A stretch of DNA of 34,716 nucleotides from SFWF01 sp045638145 (GCA_045638145.1 JAZUAU010000022.1:1-34716), one strand, 5' to 3'. Shown: positions 18,223 through 25,971, numbered from the stretch's first letter. Numbers and translations: made by a program. Notes: generated by a model from the letters alone, not told the origin.

Positions 18223-18812
18223 TATTTTGACTCCTTTTTAAAGACTAGTTTTTCGGCAACGTTTACTCCCTTAAAGCCCAAGGTATAGCTGATATGGCAG
18301 ATTACGGGCACTACGATAACGGTTAATGCCGCCGCCGCAATACTTCCCCAGTCTATCTCGGAAAAGGTTGTTTTGCCGCCAAAAAGAATTTGATTGTATG
18401 CATATAGATGGTAGTTTGTCGTGCGAAAAAAGGCAAGCGCGCCGTCGCCGAGAATGCCGATTTTACCAAGGATTAGGGCAATATATGTGCCGAGCGCAAA
18501 GGCTGCCGGAACAACCGACATTTTAAGTCCCTTAAATTTATCGGATTCTATTCTTCCGAAGCGAACCTTATTAGCATCCGAATCGGCGATATAATAAACC
18601 TTTCCGTTCATAAACAACACAAGAGTTCCGAGTGAGCATATCTCCGCAATTATCACCATAACTACATAAGCTACTCCCTCTACAGTGTCTCCTCCTGTAC
18701 TTGTTGCCGAAAAGACCATAAAAAGAGAGGCAGAAATTATAAATGCCATAGTTAAGCAGATGATATATTTTCCAAAAAGATTAAAGCTCGTTTTCCAGAT
18801 AGACTTGTCCAA
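18222..18812 (-). CDS. Four-helix membrane protein of unknown function
   Basis: A 196-residue hydrophobic protein with about four membrane segments (around 13-34, 45-66, 97-117 and 158-180). I do not recognise a family and see no catalytic motif. It is coupled to the YesL-like gene by a TAATG stop-start overlap, so the two probably form one membrane complex or act together. It has its own consensus promoter directly upstream. Confidence 0.75.
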   Translation of the reverse strand: MDKSIWKTSFNLFGKYIICLTMAFIISASLFMVFSATSTGGDTVEGVAYVVMVIIAEICSLGTLVLFMNGKVYYIADSDANKVRFGRIESDKFKGLKMSVVPAAFALGTYIALILGKIGILGDGALAFFRTTNYHLYAYNQILFGGKTTFSEIDWGSIAAAALTVIVVPVICHISYTLGFKGVNVAEKLVFKKESK

Positions 18813-18843
18813 AAAGACACTTCCCTTTTAAATTTCTCACACA

Positions 18844-18872
18844 ATTATATAATAAACCACAAAAAAAAGCAA
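18844..18872 (-). promoter_or_regulatory. Promoter of the two-gene membrane operon, overlapping a terminator
   Basis: Minus-strand -35 TTGCTT (18867-18872), 17-bp spacer, -10 TATAAT (18844-18849). The -35 box is built from the end of the 3' stem arm and the U run of the terminator at 18861-18890. Confidence 0.7.
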
Positions 18873-18890
18873 GTATCTGCCGATACCTGC
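18861..18890 (-). terminator. Terminator of the DUF1015-OGG-DUF6062 operon
   Basis: A 9-bp stem (18869-18877 with 18882-18890, loop of 4 bases, one G-U pair) followed on the minus strand by eight U residues, 10 bases after the stop of the 95-residue protein. Confidence 0.9.
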
Positions 18891-18900
18891 CCCTGAAAGT

Positions 18901-19188
18901 TTACAGACTATTAAAAATAAAAAGTGCTAAGGTTATAACCGCAGTAGTTATAAGCAGTGAAAAAACCACCTTTTTTGCCCGTTCCGATTTTGCAGATTTT
19001 TTACTCTTCTCACCTTCGGAAATTATGATTCTTTCATCAAGTGAGAGAGTGAATTTTTCCGCTTCGGCGGTAATTCTTTTGCCCGACAGATAGCTATATT
19101 CTGGGTTTACAAAAAGTATTGCCCGCTCAAAATATCCGTTATCTGTACAATTTATCTCAATTACCGACTTATTAACACCTTTTACCAT
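18901..19188 (-). CDS. Small tail-anchored hypothetical protein
   Basis: A 95-residue protein: a compact N-terminal part with INCTDNGYFERAILFVNPEY, a Lys/Ser-rich linker (about 59-70) and one C-terminal membrane helix (about 72-93), a tail-anchor layout with the body in the cytosol. I do not know the family; I have the impression that similar small proteins occur in related clostridia. Last gene of the four-gene unit, 61 bases after the DUF6062 stop. The ribosome binding site lies inside an inverted repeat (19190-19240). Confidence 0.7.
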   Translation of the reverse strand: MVKGVNKSVIEINCTDNGYFERAILFVNPEYSYLSGKRITAEAEKFTLSLDERIIISEGEKSKKSAKSERAKKVVFSLLITTAVITLALFIFNSL

Positions 19189-19189
19189 A

Positions 19190-19240
19190 TTTCACCGCTC
19201 CGAAAAAGTTTTCACAACTATTCTTGACAAAGCGGTGAAA
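19190..19240 (-). promoter_or_regulatory. Inverted repeat covering the ribosome binding site of the 95-aa gene
   Basis: TTTCACCGC (19190-19198) and GCGGTGAAA (19232-19240) are perfect complements separated by 33 bases. On the mRNA the downstream arm contains the GGTGA ribosome binding site one base before the ATG, so folding would hide it. This suggests translational control; inference only. Confidence 0.5.
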
Positions 19241-19249
19241 ATTTATTCC

Positions 19250-19945
19250 TTATAAAAGCACCTCATCGTCACCTATAAGAAATGAGATTGTTCGCTCGAT
19301 AGAATCCTTTGAGTTACCCCAATCGGCATTCTCACCCGAGTTTCGATAGTCGTACATTCTGCAGTAATGGTCGATATCATCCTGCAGATTTTTAAGGATG
19401 TCGCGTGCTTTATCGGAAAGTACCTTCAGCATATCGTCGCCGTAACGCTTCATTCCCTTTTGACGACAACCCTTTGAAAGCATGGCATAATGCTTAAAGC
19501 AATAATAATCCTGACCATCAAACATATTGCGGAAATCTCTATTTGTTTCATATGTCTTGTAGAGAGTGTCGAGCATACGCTCAAAGCCCCACTCAATTTT
19601 GTCGCAAACAAAGCAGGAGTCGAGCATTTCCTCGGCGCGGTCTGCCTTTTTCGATTTTGAAACAAGGAAATTTGCTTCGGTAATATTCTTTCTTACCTCT
19701 GCGGCATGGGTCTGCAAAATGAGAGCAAGGGAAAGTCTTCCGCGCATCTTCAGCATTCTTTTATAGTGTCTGCCGCAAAAGCCAAGGCGGTTGGTTTCAA
19801 TTCTAACGTCGGGCTCCATCATAGCTGCGCCCATTATATATTCAAGTATTCTCTTTTCAACCGTGTCATACATTCGGCAGATGGGACACCCGTCATTTTC
19901 CTCGAAGGCATCGCTTACCGGTATGGTACAAATATCGTCTCTCAT
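19250..19945 (-). CDS. DUF6062 family protein (cysteine-rich)
   Basis: A 231-residue soluble protein recognised as DUF6062 from its CPICRM start and the pattern of later Cys/His groups: CGRHY, SCFVCDK and CFKHYAMLSKGC. The paired Cys-x2-Cys and Cys-x2-His groups could bind metal, either zinc or an iron-sulfur centre. The family has no known function. It starts 4 bases after the OGG stop with GGAGAAT as ribosome binding site, so it belongs to the DUF1015-OGG transcript. Confidence 0.82.
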   Translation of the reverse strand: MRDDICTIPVSDAFEENDGCPICRMYDTVEKRILEYIMGAAMMEPDVRIETNRLGFCGRHYKRMLKMRGRLSLALILQTHAAEVRKNITEANFLVSKSKKADRAEEMLDSCFVCDKIEWGFERMLDTLYKTYETNRDFRNMFDGQDYYCFKHYAMLSKGCRQKGMKRYGDDMLKVLSDKARDILKNLQDDIDHYCRMYDYRNSGENADWGNSKDSIERTISFLIGDDEVLL

Positions 19946-19948
19946 CGG

Positions 19949-20791
19949 TTATTCTCCAATTTCTAATTTTGTCATTCTCGCATAGTGGAAAAGATATTGC
20001 TGTGCAATTCCCGCGTATGGCACGGCAAAATCGGGCAGTGCGCCGCCGAAAAGTTTGGATAAAACCCGCTTTATCCAAACGTCTTTGGGGATTACCTCAC
20101 TTCTGCCAAGTCCGAAAAGAAGCACGCAGTCGGCAACCTTTTCGCCCACTCCGTATATCCTCATTAGCTCTTCTCGGGCGGCATCGGTCTTCATGTTTTC
20201 GAGCTTTTTAAAGTTAATTTCTCCCGAAGCGACACGCTTTGCGGCATCGAGTATGTACTTTGCCCTGAAGCCTGCTCGAAGGGATGTTAAATCCTCTAAA
20301 GTGAGACTTGCAATTCGTTCTGCCGAGGGGAAGGAATAAAAGCCATCAGAAATAGGCTCGCCAAAGCTTTCGCAAAGACGGTTTATGATACCCTTTATAC
20401 GGGGGATATTGTTGTTTTGAGAAATTATAAATGAGCAAAGACATTCCCACGGGTCTTGGCGAAGCACCCTGATTCCCCCTGCAAATTCGGTGGCTTTTTT
20501 AAGAGTATCGTCGGCCTCAAGAATGTTTTTAATATACTCATAGTCGCGGTCAAGGTCGAAAAATCCACGCCAAAGGCTCTCAAATACTTCAAGATCTGTG
20601 TTGTAAAGGATTATTTTCTTATCCTCCTGGCGCACTTTCAGCACTCTTCCAAATGCAACACCAACAAAGCTGCCGTCGGGGCAGGCTTCCCAGCGGAAGG
20701 CCTGACCGCAGTCAAGTGTATCTGCAAGGCTGAAGCGGTCACTGCAGACTATCTCTACGTTTTCTTCTACCTGAAAAACGGTAACTCTCAT
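19949..20791 (-). CDS. OGG1-type 8-oxoguanine DNA glycosylase/AP lyase
   Basis: Base-excision repair enzyme of the HhH-GPD superfamily that removes 8-oxoguanine. It has 280 residues: the OGG N-terminal domain (about 10-115, with LDCGQAFRW), then the helix-hairpin-helix domain with SFIISQNNNIPRI. The hairpin GVGEKVADC carries the Schiff-base lysine Lys218, and the catalytic Asp237 lies in IPKDVWI. The Lys-Asp spacing of 19 equals that of human OGG1 as I remember it (K249/D268). The ATG overlaps the DUF1015 stop by four bases (ATGA), so it is translationally coupled. Confidence 0.93.
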   Translation of the reverse strand: MRVTVFQVEENVEIVCSDRFSLADTLDCGQAFRWEACPDGSFVGVAFGRVLKVRQEDKKIILYNTDLEVFESLWRGFFDLDRDYEYIKNILEADDTLKKATEFAGGIRVLRQDPWECLCSFIISQNNNIPRIKGIINRLCESFGEPISDGFYSFPSAERIASLTLEDLTSLRAGFRAKYILDAAKRVASGEINFKKLENMKTDAAREELMRIYGVGEKVADCVLLFGLGRSEVIPKDVWIKRVLSKLFGGALPDFAVPYAGIAQQYLFHYARMTKLEIGE

Positions 20792-21972
20792 AATTTTCTC
20801 GCCTCAAGATAGAAGCGCTTATCATCGGCATGACCCATAGAGAAGGTCTTTCGGGGAAGCGAGCCGTCTGCCGCAACTGCAGAGAAAAGCTCATCCTTTC
20901 TAATTGAGTCAAAGATAAAACCGACCGTATTATCTTTTTTGCAGAGTTTTTCGATATGTGGAATACCGTGAACATAATCAATCTTAACACCGGGATTTTG
21001 CTTCAAATAATCATCAAGGAAGGCTTGCAGGGTGCCTACGGGAAGCTCTGCGGTTGGGTTTACATAGATAGTTTCATTGCTGTCTTTTGTCACTATCCTG
21101 AATTCGTGAGCAGATGACTTATCATTAGTAAATCCGACAGTGGATTCAAATTTAGCAAGTAAATCTGCCTTATCGCAGTTAAATAAAATACGGTAAATCG
21201 GCTCAAATTCGATGGCCTCATCATAGATATTTATAAGTTCAACCAGTGCATATCGGTTGTCGGCGGTAGGATTTTGGCGGTAGCATTCCTTTGCAGTTGC
21301 AACCGAGTGGTTTCCGTCACCAACCGCATATAAAAATCCGTCCGAAACGAGGGATTCGAGCACAGAATTTACCTCATCACAATCCGAACCCGAAACTTGA
21401 TAGCCCTCGATATGACCGCCATTTTGCATAAGGGAAAAATCATAGAGCTTCCTGAGAGAAGTTTTTTTGTCCGCGAGAAATCCAAACACCTTATTTTCGG
21501 GGTCATTTATAAATACCATAACGTGAGGAAGCTCAAGAGGAGCATTTTTACGGATGGCGACACGGGGCGGAATTCTCTCAGCAACCGTCTGCTCAGTTGC
21601 GCGGCAAAGAGCAGTGCTTCCCTTATTGTAATCATATTCCTCAAGGTCTATCATACCTACAACTCCACGGCGGATTACACCACCCGTAATCTCTCGCTCG
21701 ACATAAACGAAAGAGTCAGCGTAGCACTCGAAAACATCCCCATCAAGATAGTCTTTCATCGTGGAGTTTATAGCACCTACACGCTCCTCAGTTTCGTCGA
21801 GATAAATTTCGGGCAAAATAAGGCGAAGGGTGGAGGGTTTATCTCCTACTGTTTCCTCAACAGTCTTCCAATAATCGGCATCCGAGGTATATTGGTCACA
21901 GGCAATAACAGCCCATTTTTCAAAATCTGTTTTTGGCAATAAAATATTCGCCGGATAAAGAAATTTTTTCAT
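20788..21972 (-). CDS. DUF1015 domain-containing protein
   Basis: A 394-residue protein matching DUF1015: an LYPANILLPK-type start, VIACDQYTSDADYW, and the central YAVGDGNHSVATAK motif with conserved Asp, Asn and His. The family is widespread in anaerobes; some related proteins are annotated as phosphatase- or kinase-like, but I know of no proven activity. First gene of a four-gene operon with the DNA glycosylase, DUF6062 and the small tail-anchored protein. A GGTGATG ribosome binding site precedes the ATG. Its promoter overlaps the terminator of the preceding unit. Confidence 0.9.
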   Translation of the reverse strand: MKKFLYPANILLPKTDFEKWAVIACDQYTSDADYWKTVEETVGDKPSTLRLILPEIYLDETEERVGAINSTMKDYLDGDVFECYADSFVYVEREITGGVIRRGVVGMIDLEEYDYNKGSTALCRATEQTVAERIPPRVAIRKNAPLELPHVMVFINDPENKVFGFLADKKTSLRKLYDFSLMQNGGHIEGYQVSGSDCDEVNSVLESLVSDGFLYAVGDGNHSVATAKECYRQNPTADNRYALVELINIYDEAIEFEPIYRILFNCDKADLLAKFESTVGFTNDKSSAHEFRIVTKDSNETIYVNPTAELPVGTLQAFLDDYLKQNPGVKIDYVHGIPHIEKLCKKDNTVGFIFDSIRKDELFSAVAADGSLPRKTFSMGHADDKRFYLEARKL

Positions 21973-21990
21973 AAAACATCACCAAACTCT

Positions 21991-22019
21991 ATTGTAACAA
22001 AAAACTCCCGATAATGCAA
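21991..22019 (-). promoter_or_regulatory. Promoter of the DUF1015 operon, embedded in a terminator
   Basis: Minus-strand -35 TTGCAT (22014-22019), 17-bp spacer, -10 TACAAT (21991-21996). The -35 box occupies the loop of the terminator at 21998-22031 and the spacer contains its 3' arm and U run. Confidence 0.7.
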
Positions 22020-22031
22020 TCGGGAGTTTTT
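21998..22031 (-). terminator. Terminator of the 310-aa membrane-anchored protein gene
   Basis: A 13-bp perfect stem including A/T flanks (22000-22012 with 22019-22031, 6-base loop) with a run of six U on the minus strand, 16 bases past the stop at 22048. The symmetric A/T flanks could also work on the plus strand. Confidence 0.9.
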
Positions 22032-22047
22032 AATGAATGCACGAATT

Positions 22048-22980
22048 TTATTTTCGCATAGGGACTGTGGATGAGAATGAGGTGGAGTTGCCGCTGTCGT
22101 CAAAAGCTGTACCTGTAAATCTAATACAGGGCTGAAGATATTTTTTGTCGATTACACCCGAGCCCTTATAATAAATAATTTCACATTCGGTAATCTCAAT
22201 TCTTTTAACCTTAAAGGCTTCCTTTCCACCGTAGCTTATATTAGCTTCATCCGAAAGAATTTTATCCTTTAAATTTTCAAAGCTATCACATTTGACGGTT
22301 CCCTTTTTACGATATTTTTCATTATCTTCCCTTTTGACCGAAGAAAGTCCGTTTTGGTTAAACTCGACAGAAATTGTGGCTTTAGTGCCTGCCACACTAT
22401 GCCCGTCAATCTTTCTTGCAAAGATAGCACTCATTGCGGATGTGCTTGTAGTATTTACATTAGAATTTTCCGTTTTGGAATACCCCGCAAACTCAAAATC
22501 ATCGGGCAAAAGTTCCTTTTCAAGGAGGAATTTTTCGGCTTCTGCTTTTATCGATTCTTCACTGAGAAGAAAACTGCCGCTATTATTTTTTACTGTATAA
22601 TGATAGCCTCCGTTTTGAGAAATTTTAAGTTCCTTTTCTCCCTCGCGATAGTAGGTAATCGAGCCATCAACCTCCTTTTTCGGCTTTTCAAAGCCAAATG
22701 CCGAAAGAAGCTTTTTTACCTCTGAATTTTTGATTTTAATGCTTTTTATTTTATAGACGGGCATTCTTCTATCGAGGGTCTCGTCGCTAATTTTGAATAT
22801 AATTTCAGTATCGGAGGTGTCATATTTTGCCGAGCTTTTATCGGTGAATTCAGGTTTTCCGATCATTAAAACTTCGCCACCGAGAAAATAAAGAATCAAA
22901 ACCGAAGCGACAAGCAGTATGACGACCTTTTGTGCTATAGAAAGCTTGCTTAACAGTTGAATTTTAAAGATGTTTTTCAC
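22048..22980 (-). CDS. Membrane-anchored extracytoplasmic hypothetical protein
   Basis: A 310-residue protein with a short cytoplasmic N-terminus, one membrane helix (about 18-36) and a ~270-residue outside part rich in Lys, Glu and Ser with mixed alpha/beta patterns. The layout resembles YycH/YycI-like two-component accessory proteins, but I cannot show homology and no histidine kinase is nearby. The start is GTG at 22980, with GGAGGG 7 bases upstream; a nearby ATG is in another frame. Single-gene unit with a strong promoter and a terminator. Confidence 0.72.
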   Translation of the reverse strand: MKNIFKIQLLSKLSIAQKVVILLVASVLILYFLGGEVLMIGKPEFTDKSSAKYDTSDTEIIFKISDETLDRRMPVYKIKSIKIKNSEVKKLLSAFGFEKPKKEVDGSITYYREGEKELKISQNGGYHYTVKNNSGSFLLSEESIKAEAEKFLLEKELLPDDFEFAGYSKTENSNVNTTSTSAMSAIFARKIDGHSVAGTKATISVEFNQNGLSSVKREDNEKYRKKGTVKCDSFENLKDKILSDEANISYGGKEAFKVKRIEITECEIIYYKGSGVIDKKYLQPCIRFTGTAFDDSGNSTSFSSTVPMRK

Positions 22981-23009
22981 GCATTATCCCTCCAAGTTTT
23001 ATTAAGTAA

Positions 23010-23038
23010 ATTATAGCATTTTAAAACTATTAAGTCAA
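23010..23038 (-). promoter_or_regulatory. Promoter of the 310-aa membrane-anchored protein gene
   Basis: Minus-strand -35 TTGACT (23033-23038), 17-bp spacer ending in TGC (extended -10), -10 TATAAT (23010-23015). Confidence 0.8.
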
Positions 23039-23070
23039 GTTATAGGGAAAGGGGAAAAGTAAATAGAATT

Positions 23071-23178
23071 TTATGCAGAAATTCTTTTCTCCGCCCAAAG
23101 ATGTATTTAAGATACAAAGTAAAGCAGATTTTGTGCAGGAGACATTTTCTCCGCAGCGATGACGTATCGTGTATACTT
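23071..23178. repeat. Two tandem copies of a ~60-bp intergenic repeat
   Basis: A copy starting at TTATGCAG (23071) recurs exactly 60 bases later as TTGTGCAG (23131). Both share the order TGCAG, then TTTTCTCCGC, then GATG(A)(C)GTAT and a GATAC/GTATAC segment followed by AAAGT/TTTGA. The second copy contains a short hairpin, GGAGA-CATTT-TCTCC. It lies between rny's terminator and the promoter of the 310-aa gene. No coding potential seen. Confidence 0.5.
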
Positions 23179-23201
23179 TGAGCGAAGGAAAAATGGCTAA
23201 C

Positions 23202-23229
23202 AAAAAAGCACCCGATAACACGGGTGCTT
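23202..23229 (-). terminator. Terminator after rny
   Basis: A 9-bp stem AAGCACCCG/CGGGTGCTT (23206-23214 with 23221-23229, loop ATAACA) with a six-U run on the minus strand, 25 bases after the rny stop. Confidence 0.9.
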
Positions 23230-23254
23230 AATTTGTGTCCTGCGCAAAATGTGA

Positions 23255-24811
23255 TTACTTGGCGAAGTCGACGGCGCGATTCTCACGAATAACATTAACT
23301 TTGATTTGTCCGGGATATTCGAGCTCGTTCTCAATCTTGTTTGCGATGTCACGTGCAACGAGTACCATCTGGTCGTCGCTGATGACCTCGGGTTTAACAA
23401 CGATTCTGACCTCGCGGCCTGCCTGAATTGCGAAAGAGGTTTCTACACCATTGAAAGAGTTGGCGATTTCCTCACGCTTCTCAAGACGCTTGATGTAGTT
23501 TTCAATATTCTCTCTGCGGGCACCGGGACGGGCTGCTGAAATGGCGTCTGCCGCCTGAACGATGAAGGCGATAATTGTCTTTGCTTCAACCTCACCGTGA
23601 TGAGCGTGGATAGCGTGGATAATTTCATCGTTTTCCTTATATTTCTTTGCAACCTCAACGCCGAGCTGAATATGTGTACCCTCCTGCTCGTGGTCAAGTG
23701 CCTTACCAATATCGTGGAGAAGACCTGCACGCTTTGCCATTGTGACGTTTACGCCAAGCTCAGCCGCAATAATTCCCGAAAGGTGGCAAACCTCAAGCGA
23801 GTGGTTGAGTACGTTCTGTCCGTAGCTTGTACGGTAATAAAGCTTTCCGAGAAGCTTTACAAGCTCAGGATTAAGGTTGTGAATACCTGCCTCGAGCATT
23901 GCACGCTCACCCTCGCGCTTGATGGTGTTGTTAACGTCATTTTGTGCCTTCAATACCATCTCTTCAATTCTTGCAGGATGGATTCTTCCGTCGGTAATAA
24001 GCTTTTCAAGAGCAAGTCTTGCAACCTCACGGCGAATGGGGTCAAAGCTTGAAACGGTAATTGCTTCGGGGGTATCGTCGATTATGAGGTCAACTCCCGT
24101 TGCGGTTTCAAGAGCACGGATATTTCTACCCTCTCGACCGATGATTCTTCCCTTCATTTCATCGTTCGGGAGCGGTACTACCGATACGGTAACCTCAGAA
24201 GAGTGGTCGGCAGCGCAACGCTGAATTGCGCGGGCAAGAATTTCTCTTGCGATGTTTTCTTGCTCTTCCTGTGTCTTCTGCTCATAGTCCTTGATTTTTA
24301 CAGCCTTTGCGTGGGTAAGCTCATCATCGAGAAGTGAGAGAAGATAGTCCTTTGCCTGCTCCTTTGAATAGCCCGAGATACGCTCCAGCATCTCAAGCTG
24401 ACTGCGCTTAATCTGCTCGGTTTCTTCAATCCTTGCTTCGACATCCTTTACTCTCTGGGAGAGCTTCTCTTCCTTTTGTTCAAGGTTGTCTATTTTCTTG
24501 TCAAGGGACTCTTCTTTTTGCTGAAGTCTGCGTTCCTGACGCTGAACCTCACTTCTGCGCTCACGAAGGTCGGCTTCGGTTTCTTTTCTAAGCTGGTGAA
24601 CCTCGTCCTTTGCTTCGATGAGCAGTTCTTTTTTCTTAGCTTCGGCATTTTTGATAGCGTCGCTGAGGATTCTTCTTGATTCTTCTTCCGCAGAACCGAT
24701 TGCCTTTTCAGCCTTATTCTTTCTTGCAACCTGTCCTAAAAGGAAGAAAATTATTGCACAAGCCACTGCGACGATGCCAGTTATTACATAAAACATAGGG
24801 TCTTGGAACAT
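23255..24811 (-). CDS. rny: Ribonuclease Y
   Basis: Membrane-anchored endoribonuclease that starts bulk mRNA decay in Bacillota. It has 518 residues: an N-terminal membrane helix (about 6-27), a long charged coiled coil (about 30-190), a KH domain with GRIIGREGRNI (about 222-232), then an HD phosphohydrolase domain (LLHDIGKALDHE, IHAHHGE) and a C-terminal RNase Y domain. Full normal length. An AAGGAGGTG ribosome binding site precedes the ATG. It has its own promoter and an unusually long leader. Together with rnj it places both main mRNA-decay enzymes in this window. Confidence 0.97.
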   Translation of the reverse strand: MFQDPMFYVITGIVAVACAIIFFLLGQVARKNKAEKAIGSAEEESRRILSDAIKNAEAKKKELLIEAKDEVHQLRKETEADLRERRSEVQRQERRLQQKEESLDKKIDNLEQKEEKLSQRVKDVEARIEETEQIKRSQLEMLERISGYSKEQAKDYLLSLLDDELTHAKAVKIKDYEQKTQEEQENIAREILARAIQRCAADHSSEVTVSVVPLPNDEMKGRIIGREGRNIRALETATGVDLIIDDTPEAITVSSFDPIRREVARLALEKLITDGRIHPARIEEMVLKAQNDVNNTIKREGERAMLEAGIHNLNPELVKLLGKLYYRTSYGQNVLNHSLEVCHLSGIIAAELGVNVTMAKRAGLLHDIGKALDHEQEGTHIQLGVEVAKKYKENDEIIHAIHAHHGEVEAKTIIAFIVQAADAISAARPGARRENIENYIKRLEKREEIANSFNGVETSFAIQAGREVRIVVKPEVISDDQMVLVARDIANKIENELEYPGQIKVNVIRENRAVDFAK

Positions 24812-24993
24812 CTTTAAAATGCACCTCCTTATATATTAAACCGATATTGTTTTACGAGGTTGCGGTTTTTATCCCTCGGTTAAATGGTTGACTTTTTGGC
24901 AAAATTCCGAATCGCCATAACGGAAAAACGCCAAAATTCTATGTAAAAAAACAGGGGTCGGCAAAATACTTTCCCTATTTTCCCACAATAAAT
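24812..24993 (-). promoter_or_regulatory. Long structured 5' leader of rny
   Basis: About 175 untranslated bases separate the predicted transcription start from the rny ATG. The leader contains an interrupted inverted repeat: TTTTGGC and TTCCG on one side, CGGAA and GCCAAAA on the other (24894-24936 on the plus strand). It also has a CGAGG/CCTCG pair nearer the gene (about 24855-24877). I recognise no known riboswitch class. It could be a site of autoregulation. Confidence 0.4.
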
Positions 24994-25022
24994 ATAATAC
25001 CACTATATTTATTGTCTGTCAA
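24994..25022 (-). promoter_or_regulatory. Promoter of rny
   Basis: Minus-strand -35 TTGACA (25017-25022), 17-bp spacer, -10 TATTAT (24994-24999). A perfect 12-bp A/T inverted repeat (24985-24996 with 25004-25015) lies across the -10 and spacer and could be an operator, or the end signal of the upstream araC-type gene. Confidence 0.75.
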
Positions 25023-25033
25023 GAATTTAATGC

Positions 25034-25849
25034 CTATTTATTGTGCTTCCCTGAAGGTACTTCTCCGAAATTCTTGACGTAAGCGCGGTAGAAGGTAGAA
25101 TAGTCGCCAAAGCCGCACTCGGAGTAGATGGTGGTAGGTTTTTCCCCGTCTTGCAAAAGTTTACGGGCTGTGACGAGCCTTTTTACCGTAATATATTGCC
25201 CCATAGTGGTGCCTGTCGCTTTTTTGAAAATTCGACAAAGCTGAGGCTTGGAAATATAAAATTTTTCACACACAGAGTCAAGTGTCAGCTTTTGGCAAAG
25301 ATGCTTGTTCACATATCTTATTATCTTGTACTCCATGCTATCGCTCTGCTCCTGCTCGGCGGCGGTGTCGGAAAAGACCTTTGAAATTTCATTTAAAAGC
25401 AGGAAAAGATTTGAATAAACGTTCAGCCTATCGTTAACCCCCGAGGTCATCATATTTTCAATGCAGGTTTTATGAATCTCGTCTTTAAAGCGGAAGTTTT
25501 TATAGAGGTTGAGCTTACCTGCCTTGCGCTCGAAAAGGGGCTTCAGAAGGGTTCTTTCGGGGTCAATTCCATCGAACATACCGATATCAAAATTGATAAC
25601 CGCACGCTCGTAGGGGTAATTGTTATCGACCGTTGTATAGTGCGCTTCTGCGGGTCGGATAAAGAGGATGTCTCCCCTCTCGGGAATATATTCTGTACCC
25701 TCTACATGAAAGACCGTTTTTCCTGCAACGAAATAAAGGATTTCAGCCGTTTCGTGGGTGTGCATATAATGCTTTGTAACCTCATGTCTTTCATTTCTTG
25801 TCATCGATGCGATAACATTTTCGTCCATATACTGAAACTCACTCACCAT
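25034..25849 (-). CDS. AraC-family transcriptional regulator
   Basis: A 271-residue regulator with an N-terminal cupin-like sensor domain (HYMHTHETAEILYF at about 27-40 and a PERGDILFIRPAEAHY strand). Its C-terminal AraC DNA-binding domain (about 172-268) has two helix-turn-helix units: LTLDSVCEKFYISKPQLCRIFKK, and the GFGDYSTFYRAYVKNFG signature. AraC proteins with cupin domains usually sense a sugar or glycoside. It is divergent from the catabolic gene cluster at 25972-31581, with a 122-base shared intergenic region, so it most likely controls that cluster. Confidence 0.92.
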   Translation of the reverse strand: MVSEFQYMDENVIASMTRNERHEVTKHYMHTHETAEILYFVAGKTVFHVEGTEYIPERGDILFIRPAEAHYTTVDNNYPYERAVINFDIGMFDGIDPERTLLKPLFERKAGKLNLYKNFRFKDEIHKTCIENMMTSGVNDRLNVYSNLFLLLNEISKVFSDTAAEQEQSDSMEYKIIRYVNKHLCQKLTLDSVCEKFYISKPQLCRIFKKATGTTMGQYITVKRLVTARKLLQDGEKPTTIYSECGFGDYSTFYRAYVKNFGEVPSGKHNK

Positions 25850-25891
25850 ATTTCCTACCCCCTTTTCTGCATTGTATCACACGAAGATAAC

Positions 25892-25934
25892 TTTTGCAAT
25901 CCTTTTTGTAATTAATAGTAATTGTATTGCAAAA
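25892..25934. promoter_or_regulatory. Candidate operator between the araC-type gene and the sugar operon
   Basis: TTTTGCAAT (25892-25900) and ATTGCAAAA (25926-25934) form a perfect 9-bp inverted repeat, 25 bases apart. The right arm overlaps the operon -35 region. ATTGTAT also occurs twice (25871 and 25921). A plausible AraC-type binding site; inference. Confidence 0.45.
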
Positions 25935-25950
25935 ATTCATAATGTATATT
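25922..25950 (+). promoter_or_regulatory. Promoter of the TIM-barrel/oxidoreductase/GH110-like operon
   Basis: -35 TTGTAT (25922-25927), 17-bp spacer, -10 TATATT (25945-25950). GGAGGT at about 25958-25963 serves the ATG at 25972. The weak -35 fits a promoter that needs an activator. Confidence 0.6.
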
Positions 25951-25971
25951 GTTATACGGAGGTAATATATT

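Noticed and set aside
24985..25015. Terminator of the araC-type gene
   Set aside because: The 12-bp repeat is purely A/T, lacks a U run and overlaps the rny promoter, so I describe it as a possible operator rather than a terminator.
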